Below are positions 7,687 to 15,449 of a stretch of 16,668 nucleotides of DNA, one piece after another (the stretch's first letter is position 1; each line of letters starts with the position of its first letter). The position numbers and the translations under genes are program-made. The notes under the pieces are model-generated. The model did not search any database. It was not told the DNA's origin and saw nothing but the letters and a program-made list of their open reading frames with translations. The DNA is from an uncultured Rhodobacter sp. GTDB lineage: Bacteria; Pseudomonadota; Alphaproteobacteria; Rhodobacterales; Rhodobacteraceae. Location: the NCBI GenBank assembly GCA_937901435.1, contig CALGTJ010000597.1:1-16668 (forward strand), read 5' to 3'.

Positions 7687-8341
7687 AGGTTGCCGCGCCG
7701 AGGATTGGAATGATCAGGTTCAGCAGAGGCATCATTAGCGGTATTGTCATCAGCATCCCCGCGACTGTGATCGGCAGGACATGCACGCGGAACGACTCTT
7801 TTGCGCCGCGCCGCCCCAGCCGTCGCATGGCGGCGATCTGATAGTATTCCCGCCCCAGCAGGAACCCATTGAGGGCCAAAAATATGAATGGCGCCAGTGG
7901 GGTGAAGAAAACAAAGAGCAACAGCGCGACAAAATTTGCGCCGATAAGCAGACCCAGAAAATTCAGGCTGTCCAAAAGAGATTGCTGAAAGCCCAGCCTT
8001 TCGACGGGGGGCAGGCCGGGGTAATGCCTGTCCTCGACCGCCTGCGCCACGTCCTCCAGGAACAGGCTGGTAAAGACAGAGGCCACGGGCACCATCAGAA
8101 AGATCGACAGGATCATCATCAGCAGGACAGAGCTCCATGATAGGAGGTCGTTCACCCATGTGACCTCGCCTATGATCGGCAAAAAAACCGAATCCGGCGT
8201 CAGCCAGTTCACGAAGCCCAGAAACGCGGCATAAACCCCGAATAGCAACGCCAGCGTCAGTCCGAGGCCCATCCAAAGCACCCGGCGAAAACGTGGATCG
8301 CCGATCTGGCCGAGCGCCTTTAAGAAGTCGGCAAAGATCAT
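7622..8341 (-). CDS. EI24 domain / CysZ-like membrane protein
   Basis: The 239-residue inner-membrane protein has hydrophobic segments at about 22-47, 68-95, 128-165 (probably a hairpin) and 190-225. It matches the EI24 (PF07264) layout, which includes the sulfate transporter CysZ. Characteristic stretches are FLEDVAQAVEDRHYPGLPP after the second helix and FLALNGFLLGREYYQIAAMRR after the third, the latter close to the conserved N-G-x-L-x-x-R-E-Y segment of the family. Whether it carries sulfate is not shown; there are no cysteine-synthesis genes around it. Its ATG overlaps the nitroreductase stop (ATGA), so it is probably translationally coupled as the third gene of a deacetylase-nitroreductase-EI24 operon. 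Confidence 0.86.
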   Translation of the reverse strand: MIFADFLKALGQIGDPRFRRVLWMGLGLTLALLFGVYAAFLGFVNWLTPDSVFLPIIGEVTWVNDLLSWSSVLLMMILSIFLMVPVASVFTSLFLEDVAQAVEDRHYPGLPPVERLGFQQSLLDSLNFLGLLIGANFVALLLFVFFTPLAPFIFLALNGFLLGREYYQIAAMRRLGRRGAKESFRVHVLPITVAGMLMTIPLMMPLLNLIIPILGAATFTHLFHRLGSPSGQTNRDRAH

Positions 8342-8916
8342 TCGGCAACCCAGCTTGTGATCGCGCGCAGGTCGGGGCGGGGGCGGTCTGGTGGCGCGTT
8401 GGTTTCGGTGCCGATATGGATAAGGCCCGCGACGCTTTCGTGGTCCTGCAGCTCCAGACCTTCGCGCAGAAATATGCGGTCATGGCTGGCCCAACCGCTA
8501 AGCCAGTTCGCGCCCCATCCAGAGGCAAGGGCTGCGTTCAGCATCGCAAGGCAGACGGCCCCGGCGGAATAGACCTGCTCGATCTCTGGGATTTTTTCGG
8601 ATGCCTTGGGGCTGCAAATCACGGCAACGGCGAGGTCTGCGGTCCCATATTGCGCCACGCCCTTGTCGATCTTGTCTTGATCCAGACCCAGATCTGCGCC
8701 TCGTTTGGCCGACAGCAGGGCAAGGCGTTGCAACGCGGCCTGTTCCAGCACGATAAAGCGCCATGGTTCCAGCTTGCCGTGGTCGGGGGTGCGCGCGGCG
8801 GCCGAGATAATCGGCATCAAGGCGGTCCGGTCCGGCACAGGTCCGGTCAGGGTTTTCGCCGGACGAGAGCGCCGGGTCAGCAAGAAGTCGAGGGCTGCGG
8901 GATTGGGATCTGGCAT
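8338..8916 (-). CDS. Nitroreductase-family flavoprotein (YdjA-like)
   Basis: This is a 192-residue FMN-dependent oxidoreductase of the small YdjA-type nitroreductase group, usually a homodimer using NAD(P)H. FMN phosphate-binding RRS lies at residues 15-17, and the group-typical RTPDHGKLEPWRF at 42-54. The SAGAVCLAMLNAALASGWGANWLSG stretch (split around residues 117-141) and GLIHIGT (164-170) complete the fold. The natural substrate is unknown. The ATG at 8916 has GGAGG four bases upstream; the frame extends to 8979, but the extra 21 residues are Pro-rich and lack a better ribosome site. It lies 82 bp after the HDAC-like gene and overlaps the EI24 gene by four bases. Confidence 0.9.
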   Translation of the reverse strand: MPDPNPAALDFLLTRRSRPAKTLTGPVPDRTALMPIISAAARTPDHGKLEPWRFIVLEQAALQRLALLSAKRGADLGLDQDKIDKGVAQYGTADLAVAVICSPKASEKIPEIEQVYSAGAVCLAMLNAALASGWGANWLSGWASHDRIFLREGLELQDHESVAGLIHIGTETNAPPDRPRPDLRAITSWVAE

Positions 8917-8998
8917 AAAGCCTCCGTTTTCAGGTACATCGGGGGCCGGACGCAGCGGTTCAAGAGTGCGCCCGGCCATGATCTATAGCGCTTTGATC

Positions 8999-10105
8999 TC
9001 ACAGATGAAATTCTGCCAGTTCGCCCAGCATCTGCGAATAGACGGCCTCGACGCGCGCATTTGGCTGGCGCAGGGCAAAGGTCTGCTCATAGGGGTCGGG
9101 GGCGTGGATCGCGCTGCCTGACATCTGTTCCAGCACCGCGTGACCGCAGAAGGGCACGTAGACCTCGGAATAGCCGCCCTCATGGGCCATCATCAGACGC
9201 CCGCCACACAGATCCTGGGCGGCCGCCATCAGCTTGCGCGTCATCTGACGAAAGGTGTCAGCGGTTGCCATCATCCGGGCCAGTGGGTCAATCGCAGAGG
9301 CGTCATAGCCGCAGGCAATCAGAATGACGTCGGGCTTGAAGGCTTGCAGGGCGGGTACGACGATCCGATCGATCGCCTCTAGATAGGTGTTGTGCCCGGC
9401 ACCAGGGGGCAGAGGGATATTCTTGTTAGTTCCGCGGGCCTTACCTTCGCCGATGACATCTGCGTCGCCTGTGTCCATCGGATAGTTGTGTTCTTGATGG
9501 ATCGAGATCGTTAGCGTGTCCGGGTCATCGAGAAAGATCGCCTCGGTGCCGTTCCCATGATGCACGTCCCAATCCACCACGGCGATTCGTTCGGCCAGAC
9601 CTTCAGCGCGAGCCGCACGGGCGGCGATGGCGAGGTTGGCGAGCAGGCAGAACCCGTTGGGCCAATCAGGCAGACAGTGGTGCCCCGGAGGACGGCTGAG
9701 GGAGTAGGCATTGCGCGCCTCGCCTTTGAGAACCTTGAACAACGCGCCCTTGGCGAGACCCGCAGACAAAGCCGCGATCTCAAAGCCTCCGGCCGCAAAG
9801 GGCGTGCGCAGGCCGACCTCGCCGCCCCCCGAATCAGAGAGGCGCTTGAACTCTTGCAGGAAGGCTTCGGGATGGACGCGGCGCAGATCCTCCCATGTGG
9901 CTTGCGGTGCGCTTTGTGCGTCCAGATCGCGGATCAGGCCTGTCACATCCATCAGGTTCTTCATGCGCCGCTTGGTTTCGGGGTTTTCGGGCAGGCCCCC
10001 GGCGGCCAAAGGTTGCACCAAGCCACCAATCGGCAGGGTGAAGGAATAATTTCCCCCGGCGTGCCAAAAGCATTGCTCGTCCCAGAAAAACGCCGTGCGG
10101 GTCAT
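8999..10105 (-). CDS. HDAC-superfamily zinc deacetylase (class II-like / acetylpolyamine amidohydrolase type)
   Basis: The 368-residue cytoplasmic hydrolase should remove acetyl or similar acyl groups from lysine side chains, polyamines or small amides. The family hallmarks are all there: RPPGHH (138-143) with the catalytic His pair 142/143; VVDWDVHHGNGT, giving zinc ligands Asp180 and His182; and ACGYDASAIDPLARM, giving the third ligand Asp268. AHEGGYSEVY near residue 307 has the Gly-Gly-Tyr whose Tyr stabilises the transition state. The start at 10105 has CAGGAG five bases upstream; the frame opens six codons earlier without a better site. It heads an operon with the nitroreductase and EI24 genes. 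The substrate cannot be told from sequence; the window also encodes an NAD-dependent deacylase at 11918-12607. Confidence 0.93.
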   Translation of the reverse strand: MTRTAFFWDEQCFWHAGGNYSFTLPIGGLVQPLAAGGLPENPETKRRMKNLMDVTGLIRDLDAQSAPQATWEDLRRVHPEAFLQEFKRLSDSGGGEVGLRTPFAAGGFEIAALSAGLAKGALFKVLKGEARNAYSLSRPPGHHCLPDWPNGFCLLANLAIAARAARAEGLAERIAVVDWDVHHGNGTEAIFLDDPDTLTISIHQEHNYPMDTGDADVIGEGKARGTNKNIPLPPGAGHNTYLEAIDRIVVPALQAFKPDVILIACGYDASAIDPLARMMATADTFRQMTRKLMAAAQDLCGGRLMMAHEGGYSEVYVPFCGHAVLEQMSGSAIHAPDPYEQTFALRQPNARVEAVYSQMLGELAEFHL

Positions 10106-10166
10106 GTTCGCTCCTGTTAGCATGAATGTCCTGAGGCCACCTTAAGACGCCACACCCAGAGGGCCA

Positions 10167-10427
10167 ATGTCGAAAACACCCGTTGATCTGTCCCACCTTG
10201 CGCGGCCCGGTGCAGAGATCGCTGTGCGCGTTACACCCAAGGCCGCGCGTAATATGATCGAACTTCGCGAGGGTCAGATTCGAATCTATACCACCACCGT
10301 CCCCGAGAACGGCAAAGCCACCGCAGAGACGACCAAGCTGCTGGCAAAGGCGCTGGGCGTCCCGAAATCGCGCCTGAGCCTGATCAAGGGGCAAACATCG
10401 CGCGATAAACTCTATAAACTCGTCTGA
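10167..10427 (+). CDS. DUF167 / UPF0235 (YggU-like) protein
   Basis: An 86-residue soluble protein of the YggU family, widespread in bacteria and archaea but without a settled function. The family signature is clear: [12 protein letters not shown] near residues 18-29, then [41 protein letters not shown] to the end, where the conserved G-K-A and G-x-x-S-R-x-K elements are seen. GAGGG lies four bases before the ATG. The gene diverges from the HDAC-like gene across only 61 bp and precedes rpmB by 160 bp on the same strand. Confidence 0.93.
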   Translation: MSKTPVDLSHLARPGAEIAVRVTPKAARNMIELREGQIRIYTTTVPENGKATAETTKLLAKALGVPKSRLSLIKGQTSRDKLYKLV

Positions 10428-10444
10428 ACCCGCGATCCTTCGTC

Positions 10445-10473
10445 TTGACGCCCAACCGCTTTGCCCCTACACC
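10445..10473 (+). promoter_or_regulatory. Possible rpmB promoter
   Basis: TTGACG (10445-10450) and TACACC (10468-10473) are 17 bases apart in the 160-bp gap before rpmB. The -35 is near consensus; the -10 is weak, as is common in alphaproteobacteria. It implies a leader of about 110 bases ahead of rpmB. Confidence 0.4.
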
Positions 10474-10587
10474 CCGCAAACTAGATTTGAGGGCGCTGCT
10501 GGTGCAGTGCCCTTCTGTATTGAACCGCTGCCCGATCCCGAACCCTTCTTGGTGACCGGGAGCGATGATCAACCGAAGGAAGACGCC

Positions 10588-10875
10588 ATGTCGCGCCGTT
10601 GCGAATTGACCGGAAAAGGCCCTATGTCGGGCAACAACGTCAGCCATGCCAAAAACCGCACCCGTCGCCGGTTTTTGCCAAACCTGAATGATGTGTCCCT
10701 GATGTCCGAGACTCTGGGCCAGACCTTCAAGATGAAGATTTCCGCCGCTGCCCTGCGCAGTGTCGATCATCGTGGCGGTCTGGACGCGTTCCTTGCCAAA
10801 GCCAACGATGTCGAACTGTCGGCAAATGCGCTGAAAGTCAAAAAAGCCATTGCAAAGGCTCAGGTCACCGCCTGA
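10588..10875 (+). CDS. rpmB: Large-subunit ribosomal protein bL28
   Basis: bL28 is a 50S subunit protein. The 95-residue length and sequence are those of alphaproteobacterial L28: [20 protein letters not shown], then [17 protein letters not shown], and the Lys/Arg-rich middle ([18 protein letters not shown]). GAAGGA lies about seven bases before the ATG at 10588; the frame is open from 10507, but that extension is not part of the family. Only one Cys (Cys5) is present, so this is the form without a four-Cys zinc site. A GC-rich hairpin follows the gene. Confidence 0.97.
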   Translation: MSRRCELTGKGPMSGNNVSHAKNRTRRRFLPNLNDVSLMSETLGQTFKMKISAAALRSVDHRGGLDAFLAKANDVELSANALKVKKAIAKAQVTA

Positions 10876-10902
10876 ACCCTTTGATATGCTTAAGTCTGAT
10901 GG

Positions 10903-10940
10903 CCCCGCGTTCGTAAAGGACGCGGGGTCGCTGCATTTTG
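10903..10940 (+). terminator. rpmB terminator hairpin
   Basis: CCCCGCGT (10903-10910) pairs perfectly with ACGCGGGG (10920-10927) around a 9-nt loop, 28 bases after the rpmB stop. The trailing sequence TCGCTGCATTTT has only a short T run, so efficiency is uncertain, but the 8-bp GC stem at this place is convincing. Confidence 0.62.
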
Positions 10941-11007
10941 ACGCGCTTGGCCTTTGGACGACTTTTCTCTCTTTCCCCGTTTCGCGAAGTGGCGCTATAG
11001 AGCCGCC

Positions 11008-11358
11008 ATGACGATGATCCGGTCCCTTGTTTGCTCGGTCTTGCTGCTGTCGATGGTCCTGACCAGCGCATCGATGGCTATTGCGCGCGGCTCGCAAGAT
11101 GTCGCCAGCGGGACGATGGTGCTTTGCACTGGCACGGGTCCGATCAGCGTACAAATCGACGCAGACGGCCAGCCGATTGGGCCAGTTCATTTCTGTCCCG
11201 ACTGCGCGCTTGCCTTCTTTGCCACCACCGCTGACCCTATGGCCTGTGCGTTTGTGCCGCTTGCCCGCGATCTTCGGGTCCAGATTCCGCTGTCCCTGCT
11301 GCTGGTCCGGCAACCGGGCCAGACCCGTGCCAATGCTCGTGCGCCGCCTGCTGTGTGA
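11008..11358 (+). CDS. Small exported Cys-containing protein, DUF2946-like, next to a copper chaperone
   Basis: The 116-residue protein starts with a signal peptide (MTMIRSLVCSVLLLSMVLTS, likely cut after ASMA or AIA at residues 24-26), so it is exported. The mature part has LCTGTGPISVQIDADG and HFCPDCALAFFAT, with cysteines at 40, 63, 66 and 80; CPDC plus the earlier Cys suggests a metal or redox site. This arrangement resembles the short DUF2946-type proteins seen beside periplasmic copper genes in alphaproteobacteria; the family match is from memory and moderate. It precedes the PCuAC gene by 50 bp on the same strand, so the two are probably co-transcribed. The start could equally be the ATG two codons later (11014); TATAGA lies seven bases upstream of 11008, so a very short or absent leader is possible. 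Confidence 0.68.
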   Translation: MTMIRSLVCSVLLLSMVLTSASMAIARGSQDVASGTMVLCTGTGPISVQIDADGQPIGPVHFCPDCALAFFATTADPMACAFVPLARDLRVQIPLSLLLVRQPGQTRANARAPPAV

Positions 11359-11408
11359 CCCGTCTCTAACCTCACACCAGTTTGACACAGCGCACAGGAC
11401 AGATTCCA

Positions 11409-11921
11409 ATGCCACTTCGTATGACAACCGCGATGATCGCGGCCCTTCTTCTATCCACCCCGGCCTTTGCCGAAATCACCATCGCGGACGCCTACGCGCG
11501 CGTCGCCAGCCCCGCTGCCAAGGCCGGTGCCATCTTTCTGGAACTGCACAACAGCGGCGACAGCGATGACCGTCTGGTCTCTGCCACCAGTACGGCGGCC
11601 GCGCGGGTCGAGCTTCATACCCACATCGATCAAGGTGGTGGCGTGATGAAAATGACCGAGATCGAGGGCGGTATCGCCGTGCCCGCCAACGGGATGCATC
11701 TGCTGCAACGGGGCGGCGATCACGTGATGTTCATGGGGCTGATCGAAAGCTGGCATGACGGGGATGTCATTCCCGTCACTCTGACCTTTGAAAAGGCGGG
11801 GGATATCAGCTTTGAGGTCGCGGTGGACCTGAACCGCAAACCCGGAATGGGGATGAGCCACGGAGCGATGAAGGACGGGAAAATGACCCATGGCGGTATG
11901 AAAGACGGGGCGATGAACTAA
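11409..11921 (+). CDS. PCuAC-type periplasmic copper(I) chaperone with a Met/His-rich tail
   Basis: PCuAC proteins (PF04314) bind Cu(I) in the periplasm and help load the copper centres of cytochrome c oxidase. This 170-residue form has a signal peptide (1-21, cut after AFA), the cupredoxin-like core, and the copper-site pattern VELHTHID (His70), GVMKMTEI (Met82) and GGDHVMFM (His105, Met107). Spacing is close to the family's H-x11-M-x21-H-x-M. The C terminus adds GMGMSHGAMKDGKMTHGG and on to the end, an imperfect repeat of (H)G-x-M-K-D-G carrying seven Met and two His, of the kind that binds a second copper ion. The ATG at 11409 is preceded by AGGA about ten bases upstream. Its stop codon overlaps that of the convergent sirtuin gene. 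Confidence 0.92.
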   Translation: MPLRMTTAMIAALLLSTPAFAEITIADAYARVASPAAKAGAIFLELHNSGDSDDRLVSATSTAAARVELHTHIDQGGGVMKMTEIEGGIAVPANGMHLLQRGGDHVMFMGLIESWHDGDVIPVTLTFEKAGDISFEVAVDLNRKPGMGMSHGAMKDGKMTHGGMKDGAMN

Positions 11922-12607
11922 GCCTGTCTCAAGACCTCATCAACCCATGCCGGCACCTGTTTGCCCGCTTCTCCCTGCCGGGTCTCGTCAAAGACGGACC
12001 CGGTTGTTTCCAGATTGATCTCTAGGGTTTGCGCGCCGCCAGCGGACGCAATCCGGACAAAACCCGCCGCAGGATAGACTGTGCCGGAGGTCCCGATGGA
12101 GACAAAGAGATCGGCCTCGTAAAGGGCTTGTTGGATGTCATCCATCATATGGGGCATCTCGCCAAACCAAACCACGTCGGGCCGCGTTGCAAGCGCGTGA
12201 CACGCGGGGCAGGGGTCCTGAGGCGTCATAATCGCGGGCGCGTTCCAGCGGTGGCCGCAGGATGCACAGAGCGCGCGCAAAAGCTCTCCATGCATGTGCC
12301 AGACCCGATGATTGCCAGCCCGTTCATGCAGGTTGTCGATATTTTGCGTAATGATCACCACGTCGCCGGGAAATTCGGCTTCGAGCCGGGCAAGAGCATG
12401 ATGCGCGTCGTTCGGAAGGGCGGCCAAACAATTGGCCCGCCGCGCATTGTAGAAGTCATGCACGAGACGAGGATTGTGGGCAAAGCCCTGTGGCGTGGCC
12501 ACGTCTTCGAGGTCGTATTTGGTCCAGAGGCCATCTTTGTCGCGAAACGTGCCCAGCCCGCTTTCGGCACTGATGCCCGCGCCGGTCAAAATCACGATAC
12601 GCATCAT
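11918..12607 (-). CDS. cobB: NAD-dependent protein deacylase, CobB-like sirtuin
   Basis: This 229-residue cytoplasmic sirtuin removes acyl groups from lysines using NAD. The Rossmann NAD site is GAGISAESGLGTFRD (9-23), followed by TQNIDNLH (87-94) and the catalytic His106 in HMHGE. The zinc ribbon is Cys114/Cys117 and Cys133/Cys136. Tyr53 and Arg56 in FYNAR match the Y-x-x-R pair that lets class III sirtuins such as E. coli CobB and SIRT5 accept succinyl and malonyl lysine, so desuccinylase activity is likely. It lacks the N-terminal extension of the longer E. coli form. Start is the first of two adjacent ATGs at 12607 (12604 is the alternative), with GGGGA about ten bases upstream. It converges on the copper-chaperone gene, with overlapping stop codons. 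Confidence 0.94.
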   Translation of the reverse strand: MMRIVILTGAGISAESGLGTFRDKDGLWTKYDLEDVATPQGFAHNPRLVHDFYNARRANCLAALPNDAHHALARLEAEFPGDVVIITQNIDNLHERAGNHRVWHMHGELLRALCASCGHRWNAPAIMTPQDPCPACHALATRPDVVWFGEMPHMMDDIQQALYEADLFVSIGTSGTVYPAAGFVRIASAGGAQTLEINLETTGSVFDETRQGEAGKQVPAWVDEVLRQA

Positions 12608-12617
12608 TAGAAAATCC

Positions 12618-12635
12618 CCAGTTGGTTATAACTGG
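12618..12635. repeat. Inverted repeat just upstream of the sirtuin gene
   Basis: CCAGTT and AACTGG flank GGTTAT, ending 11 bases from the sirtuin start. On the minus strand it contains TATAAC, which could be a -10 element, so the repeat might be an operator over the sirtuin promoter; no good -35 element was found to support this. Confidence 0.3.
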
Positions 12636-12673
12636 ATCAAAGTGCGACCGGTGAGGAAACGCAACCGGATTGA

Positions 12674-12686
12674 GGCCCTGCGGGCC
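12674..12686 (-). terminator. Weak candidate terminator after the four-Cys protein gene
   Basis: GGCCC and GGGCC flank a 3-nt loop, 53 bases past the stop of the gene at 12740-13042. There is no U tract after it on the minus strand, only TCAATC, so it may simply be a GC-rich inverted repeat. Confidence 0.25.
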
Positions 12687-12739
12687 GCTTTATCCCTAGC
12701 ACCGCGCGCGGCGCGGCGCATTTGTGCCGGTGGAGTGGT

Positions 12740-13042
12740 CTAGCCGCAATAACTGGCGGCGGTATTGCCAAAGGTTTTATAGCGCTTCCAGAAGACTTCG
12801 TGCTGCGAATTATGCGACTGTCGAATTTCCTGCGCCATATGCGGTTCTGAAAAGAACTTGGCCGCCAGACGCTGGTCATTGTTGCTAAGCGTCACATCGG
12901 CCGCCTTTTGGATGCAGCCACACAAAGATTTACTGGCCGCGCGGCGATCAGATTTGAGGCAAGCCCGCTCGATTACGCCAGCCTGCGCCACAGCGCCGGT
13001 AGTTGCCAAGATAAGTGCCGCTAATTTAAGTGACTTCATCAT
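12740..13042 (-). CDS. Small exported four-cysteine protein, function unknown
   Basis: The 100-residue protein has a clear signal peptide (MMKSLKLAALILATTGAVAQ, cut after AQA at residue 21), so the mature form is periplasmic or secreted. It has four cysteines (28, 41, 43, 99), placed to form two disulfides (RAC, LCGC, SYCG), and is otherwise basic and helical (QRLAAKFFSEPHMAQEIRQS, then FWKRYKTFG). I know similar small proteins from Rhodobacteraceae, sometimes labelled arginine transporter without evidence I can see; nothing here supports transport. The start is at one of two adjacent ATGs (13042 or 13039); the ribosome site is weak (GAG five bases upstream). Confidence 0.78.
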   Translation of the reverse strand: MMKSLKLAALILATTGAVAQAGVIERACLKSDRRAASKSLCGCIQKAADVTLSNNDQRLAAKFFSEPHMAQEIRQSHNSQHEVFWKRYKTFGNTAASYCG

Positions 13043-13589
13043 TCGACTCGTTTGATCTTTTTCCTTGTAAGGGTTAATGCCCGATTCGGATCACGCGCCA
13101 AATGCCCCTTGTGGTCGCATGTCCCCAATCGGCAAAACTGCGCCGATGCCTGTGCGCCAGAGGCGGTGTTAACCAAGGATTGTGTTGGGAATGTGGCGAA
13201 TGCTTGGGAAAGCCACAAAGCCCCGATCTGCGCCTTTGCCCCGCCCGTCGGCCCACGCCTTTGCGGCGCTTATCGCGGTCTTCAACAACTCGGACTCGCG
13301 AAAAAAGCCGCAGCGCCAGCCGGTATGCCCCTTGCAACCAAAATGTTTGCTGTAAGGTCGCCCCTTCATGCCTACCAAGGGGGGATCGCAAGCAACCTTT
13401 GCCAAATGTGTTGATGATCCTTGCGATTGTAGCCTTGCGCGGTTCTGCTTTGAAACTGCCAGATGCCTCACAAAACGCGGAGCGAGCGGCAAACATACGC
13501 GCAGTGCCGAGAAATCATAATTTGCAGGAACCTGCGTTGGAGTATCACCACCCATTGACCACCCCCCAAATCCGCATCATATCCCAACT
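13043..13589. other. 547-bp gene-poor region before lepA with several inverted repeats
   Basis: No convincing protein is encoded. The open frames on both strands (128 to 163 codons) overlap each other, have no good ribosome sites and match no family I know. Structures present: ATCGCAAG (13385-13392) with CTTGCGAT (13420-13427), extended inside by CAAC (13393-13396) and GTTG (13410-13413); CCCCTT/AAGGGG (13361-13366, 13377-13382); and GCAGG/CCTGC (13524-13528, 13531-13535). On the minus strand these precede a GC-rich stretch ending in six T (13306-13301). The region holds the lepA promoter at its right end and could hold a small RNA. Confidence 0.35.
13555..13583 (+). promoter_or_regulatory. 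Probable lepA promoter giving a leaderless mRNA
   Basis: TTGACC (13555-13560) and CATATC (13578-13583) are 17 bases apart. The -10 ends six bases before the lepA ATG, so the first transcribed base is expected to be at or next to the A of that ATG. There is no ribosome site in front of lepA, which fits a leaderless message. Confidence 0.45.
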
Positions 13590-15389
13590 ATGACTGACCT
13601 CGCACATATCCGCAATTTCTCCATCGTCGCGCATATTGACCATGGGAAATCCACGCTTGCCGACCGACTGATCCAGTCGACGGGCACGGTACAAGATCGT
13701 GACATGAAAGAGCAGATGCTCGACGCCATGGATATTGAGCGCGAGCGGGGGATTACGATCAAGGCCAACTCGGTGCGGATCGAATATAAGGCCAATGACG
13801 GGCAGCTTTATATCCTTAACCTTATCGATACCCCCGGCCATGTAGACTTTGCCTATGAAGTGAGTCGGTCGATGCGTGCGGTCGAGGGGTCTTTGCTGGT
13901 CGTGGATGCCTCGCAAGGGGTCGAGGCGCAGACTTTGGCGAACGTCTATCACGCGCTGGACGCAGATCACGAGATTGTGCCTGTTCTGAACAAGATCGAC
14001 CTGCCTGCGGCGGAACCGGACCGCATCAAAGAGCAGATCGAGGATGTGATTGGGATTGACGCCTCTGACGCGGTGATGATCTCTGCCAAGACCGGTCTTG
14101 GTATTCCCGATGTGCTAGAGGCCATCGTGAAACGTCTGCCCGCACCCAAGGGCGAGCGGAATGCCCCGCTCAAGGCGATGCTGGTGGATAGTTGGTATGA
14201 TCCCTACCTCGGCGTGGTCGTGATGATCCGCGTGATGGACGGGGTGATCCGTAAGGGTGACCGCATCCGTATGATGAAGGCCAAGGCGATCTATGGCATT
14301 GATAAATTGGCCGTTCTCAAGCCCAAGATGGTGGATATCCCCGAGCTTGGCCCCGGTGAGATCGGCATTTTCACCGCCTCGATCAAGCAGGTGCGCGACA
14401 CCAAGGTCGGCGATACGATTACAACTGAAAAGAAGGGCTGCGAGGAGGCTTTGCCTGGCTTTAAACCCTCTATCCCGGTGGTGTTCTGCGGTCTCTTTCC
14501 GGTGGATGCGAACCAATTCGAGGACCTGCGCGACGCGATTGAAAAGCTGTCGCTGAACGACGCGTCCTTTAGCACCGAGATGGAAACCTCTGCCGCTTTG
14601 GGCTTTGGCTTTCGCTGTGGGTTTCTTGGGTTGCTGCACCTAGAGGTGATCCGCGACCGGTTAGAGCGCGAGTATGACATCGACCTGATCACCACCGCGC
14701 CCTCGGTGATCTACAAGATCCACATGTGCGATGGGACCCTGTCGGAACTGCACAATCCCGCCGATATGCCCGACCTGACCTTTGTCGATCACATTGAAGA
14801 ACCGCGCATCAAGGCGACGATCCTTGTGCCGGACGAATACCTTGGCGACGTGCTAAAGCTGTGTCAGGACCGCCGGGGCATCCAGTTGGACCTGACCTAT
14901 GCGGGCAGCCGCGCCATGGTCGTCTATGACCTGCCGCTGAACGAGGTGGTGTTCGACTTCTATGATCGCCTGAAATCCGTAACAAAGGGTTACGCGTCCT
15001 TCGATTACCAGATGGTCGGCTACCGCGAGGACAGTTTGGTCAAGATGCAGATCCTTGTGAACGACGAGCCGGTCGATGCGCTGTCGATCATGGTCCACCG
15101 CGACCGGGCCGAACAGCGTGGCCGCGCCATGGTCGAGAAACTCAAAGACCTGATCCCGCGCCATATGTTCAAAATCCCGATTCAGGCGGCCATCGGCGGC
15201 AAAGTCATCGCCCGCGAGACCCTGTCGGCCATGCGCAAGGACGTGACGGCGAAATGCTATGGCGGAGACGCCTCGCGCAAGCGCAAGTTGCTGGACAAGC
15301 AAAAAGCCGGTAAAAAGAAGATGCGCCAGTTCGGGAAAGTCGAAATCCCTCAGGAGGCGTTTATTTCGGCGTTGAAGATGGATGGGTGA
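13590..15389 (+). CDS. lepA: Elongation factor 4 (LepA) GTPase
   Basis: LepA/EF4 is a ribosome-associated translational GTPase, implicated in back-translocation and 30S biogenesis. The 599-residue length is standard. The G domain holds G1 AHIDHGKST (14-22), G2 ERGITIKA, G3 DTPGHVDF and G4 NKIDLPAA, followed by domain II, the III-like part ([14 protein letters not shown]), the V-like part, and the LepA-specific C-terminal domain ([21 protein letters not shown]) that distinguishes it from EF-G. The start [19 protein letters not shown] matches the family exactly. There is no Shine-Dalgarno sequence before the ATG, and a promoter-like pair ends six bases from it. No terminator follows directly; the hairpin at 15626-15662 may serve. 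Confidence 0.98.
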   Translation: MTDLAHIRNFSIVAHIDHGKSTLADRLIQSTGTVQDRDMKEQMLDAMDIERERGITIKANSVRIEYKANDGQLYILNLIDTPGHVDFAYEVSRSMRAVEGSLLVVDASQGVEAQTLANVYHALDADHEIVPVLNKIDLPAAEPDRIKEQIEDVIGIDASDAVMISAKTGLGIPDVLEAIVKRLPAPKGERNAPLKAMLVDSWYDPYLGVVVMIRVMDGVIRKGDRIRMMKAKAIYGIDKLAVLKPKMVDIPELGPGEIGIFTASIKQVRDTKVGDTITTEKKGCEEALPGFKPSIPVVFCGLFPVDANQFEDLRDAIEKLSLNDASFSTEMETSAALGFGFRCGFLGLLHLEVIRDRLEREYDIDLITTAPSVIYKIHMCDGTLSELHNPADMPDLTFVDHIEEPRIKATILVPDEYLGDVLKLCQDRRGIQLDLTYAGSRAMVVYDLPLNEVVFDFYDRLKSVTKGYASFDYQMVGYREDSLVKMQILVNDEPVDALSIMVHRDRAEQRGRAMVEKLKDLIPRHMFKIPIQAAIGGKVIARETLSAMRKDVTAKCYGGDASRKRKLLDKQKAGKKKMRQFGKVEIPQEAFISALKMDG

Positions 15390-15449
15390 GTCGAGAATAT
15401 CACATTTTGGCTTTAGAACACATTTTCATGCTGGGTGGGATGGTTTTTG

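Noticed and set aside
10384..11427. 347-codon minus-strand frame opposite rpmB and the copper-related genes
   Set aside because: It is antisense to rpmB, a certain gene, and to two signal-peptide genes; the product has no recognisable domain.
13169..13555. 128-codon minus-strand frame before lepA
   Set aside because: Its last third (LLKTAISAAKAWADGRGKGA) looks somewhat protein-like, but there is no ribosome site, no recognisable family, and equally long frames overlap it on both strands.
13102..13593. 163-codon plus-strand frame running into lepA
   Set aside because: Cys/Arg/Pro-rich composition without pattern, no ribosome site, and it would end inside the lepA start; treated as a chance frame.
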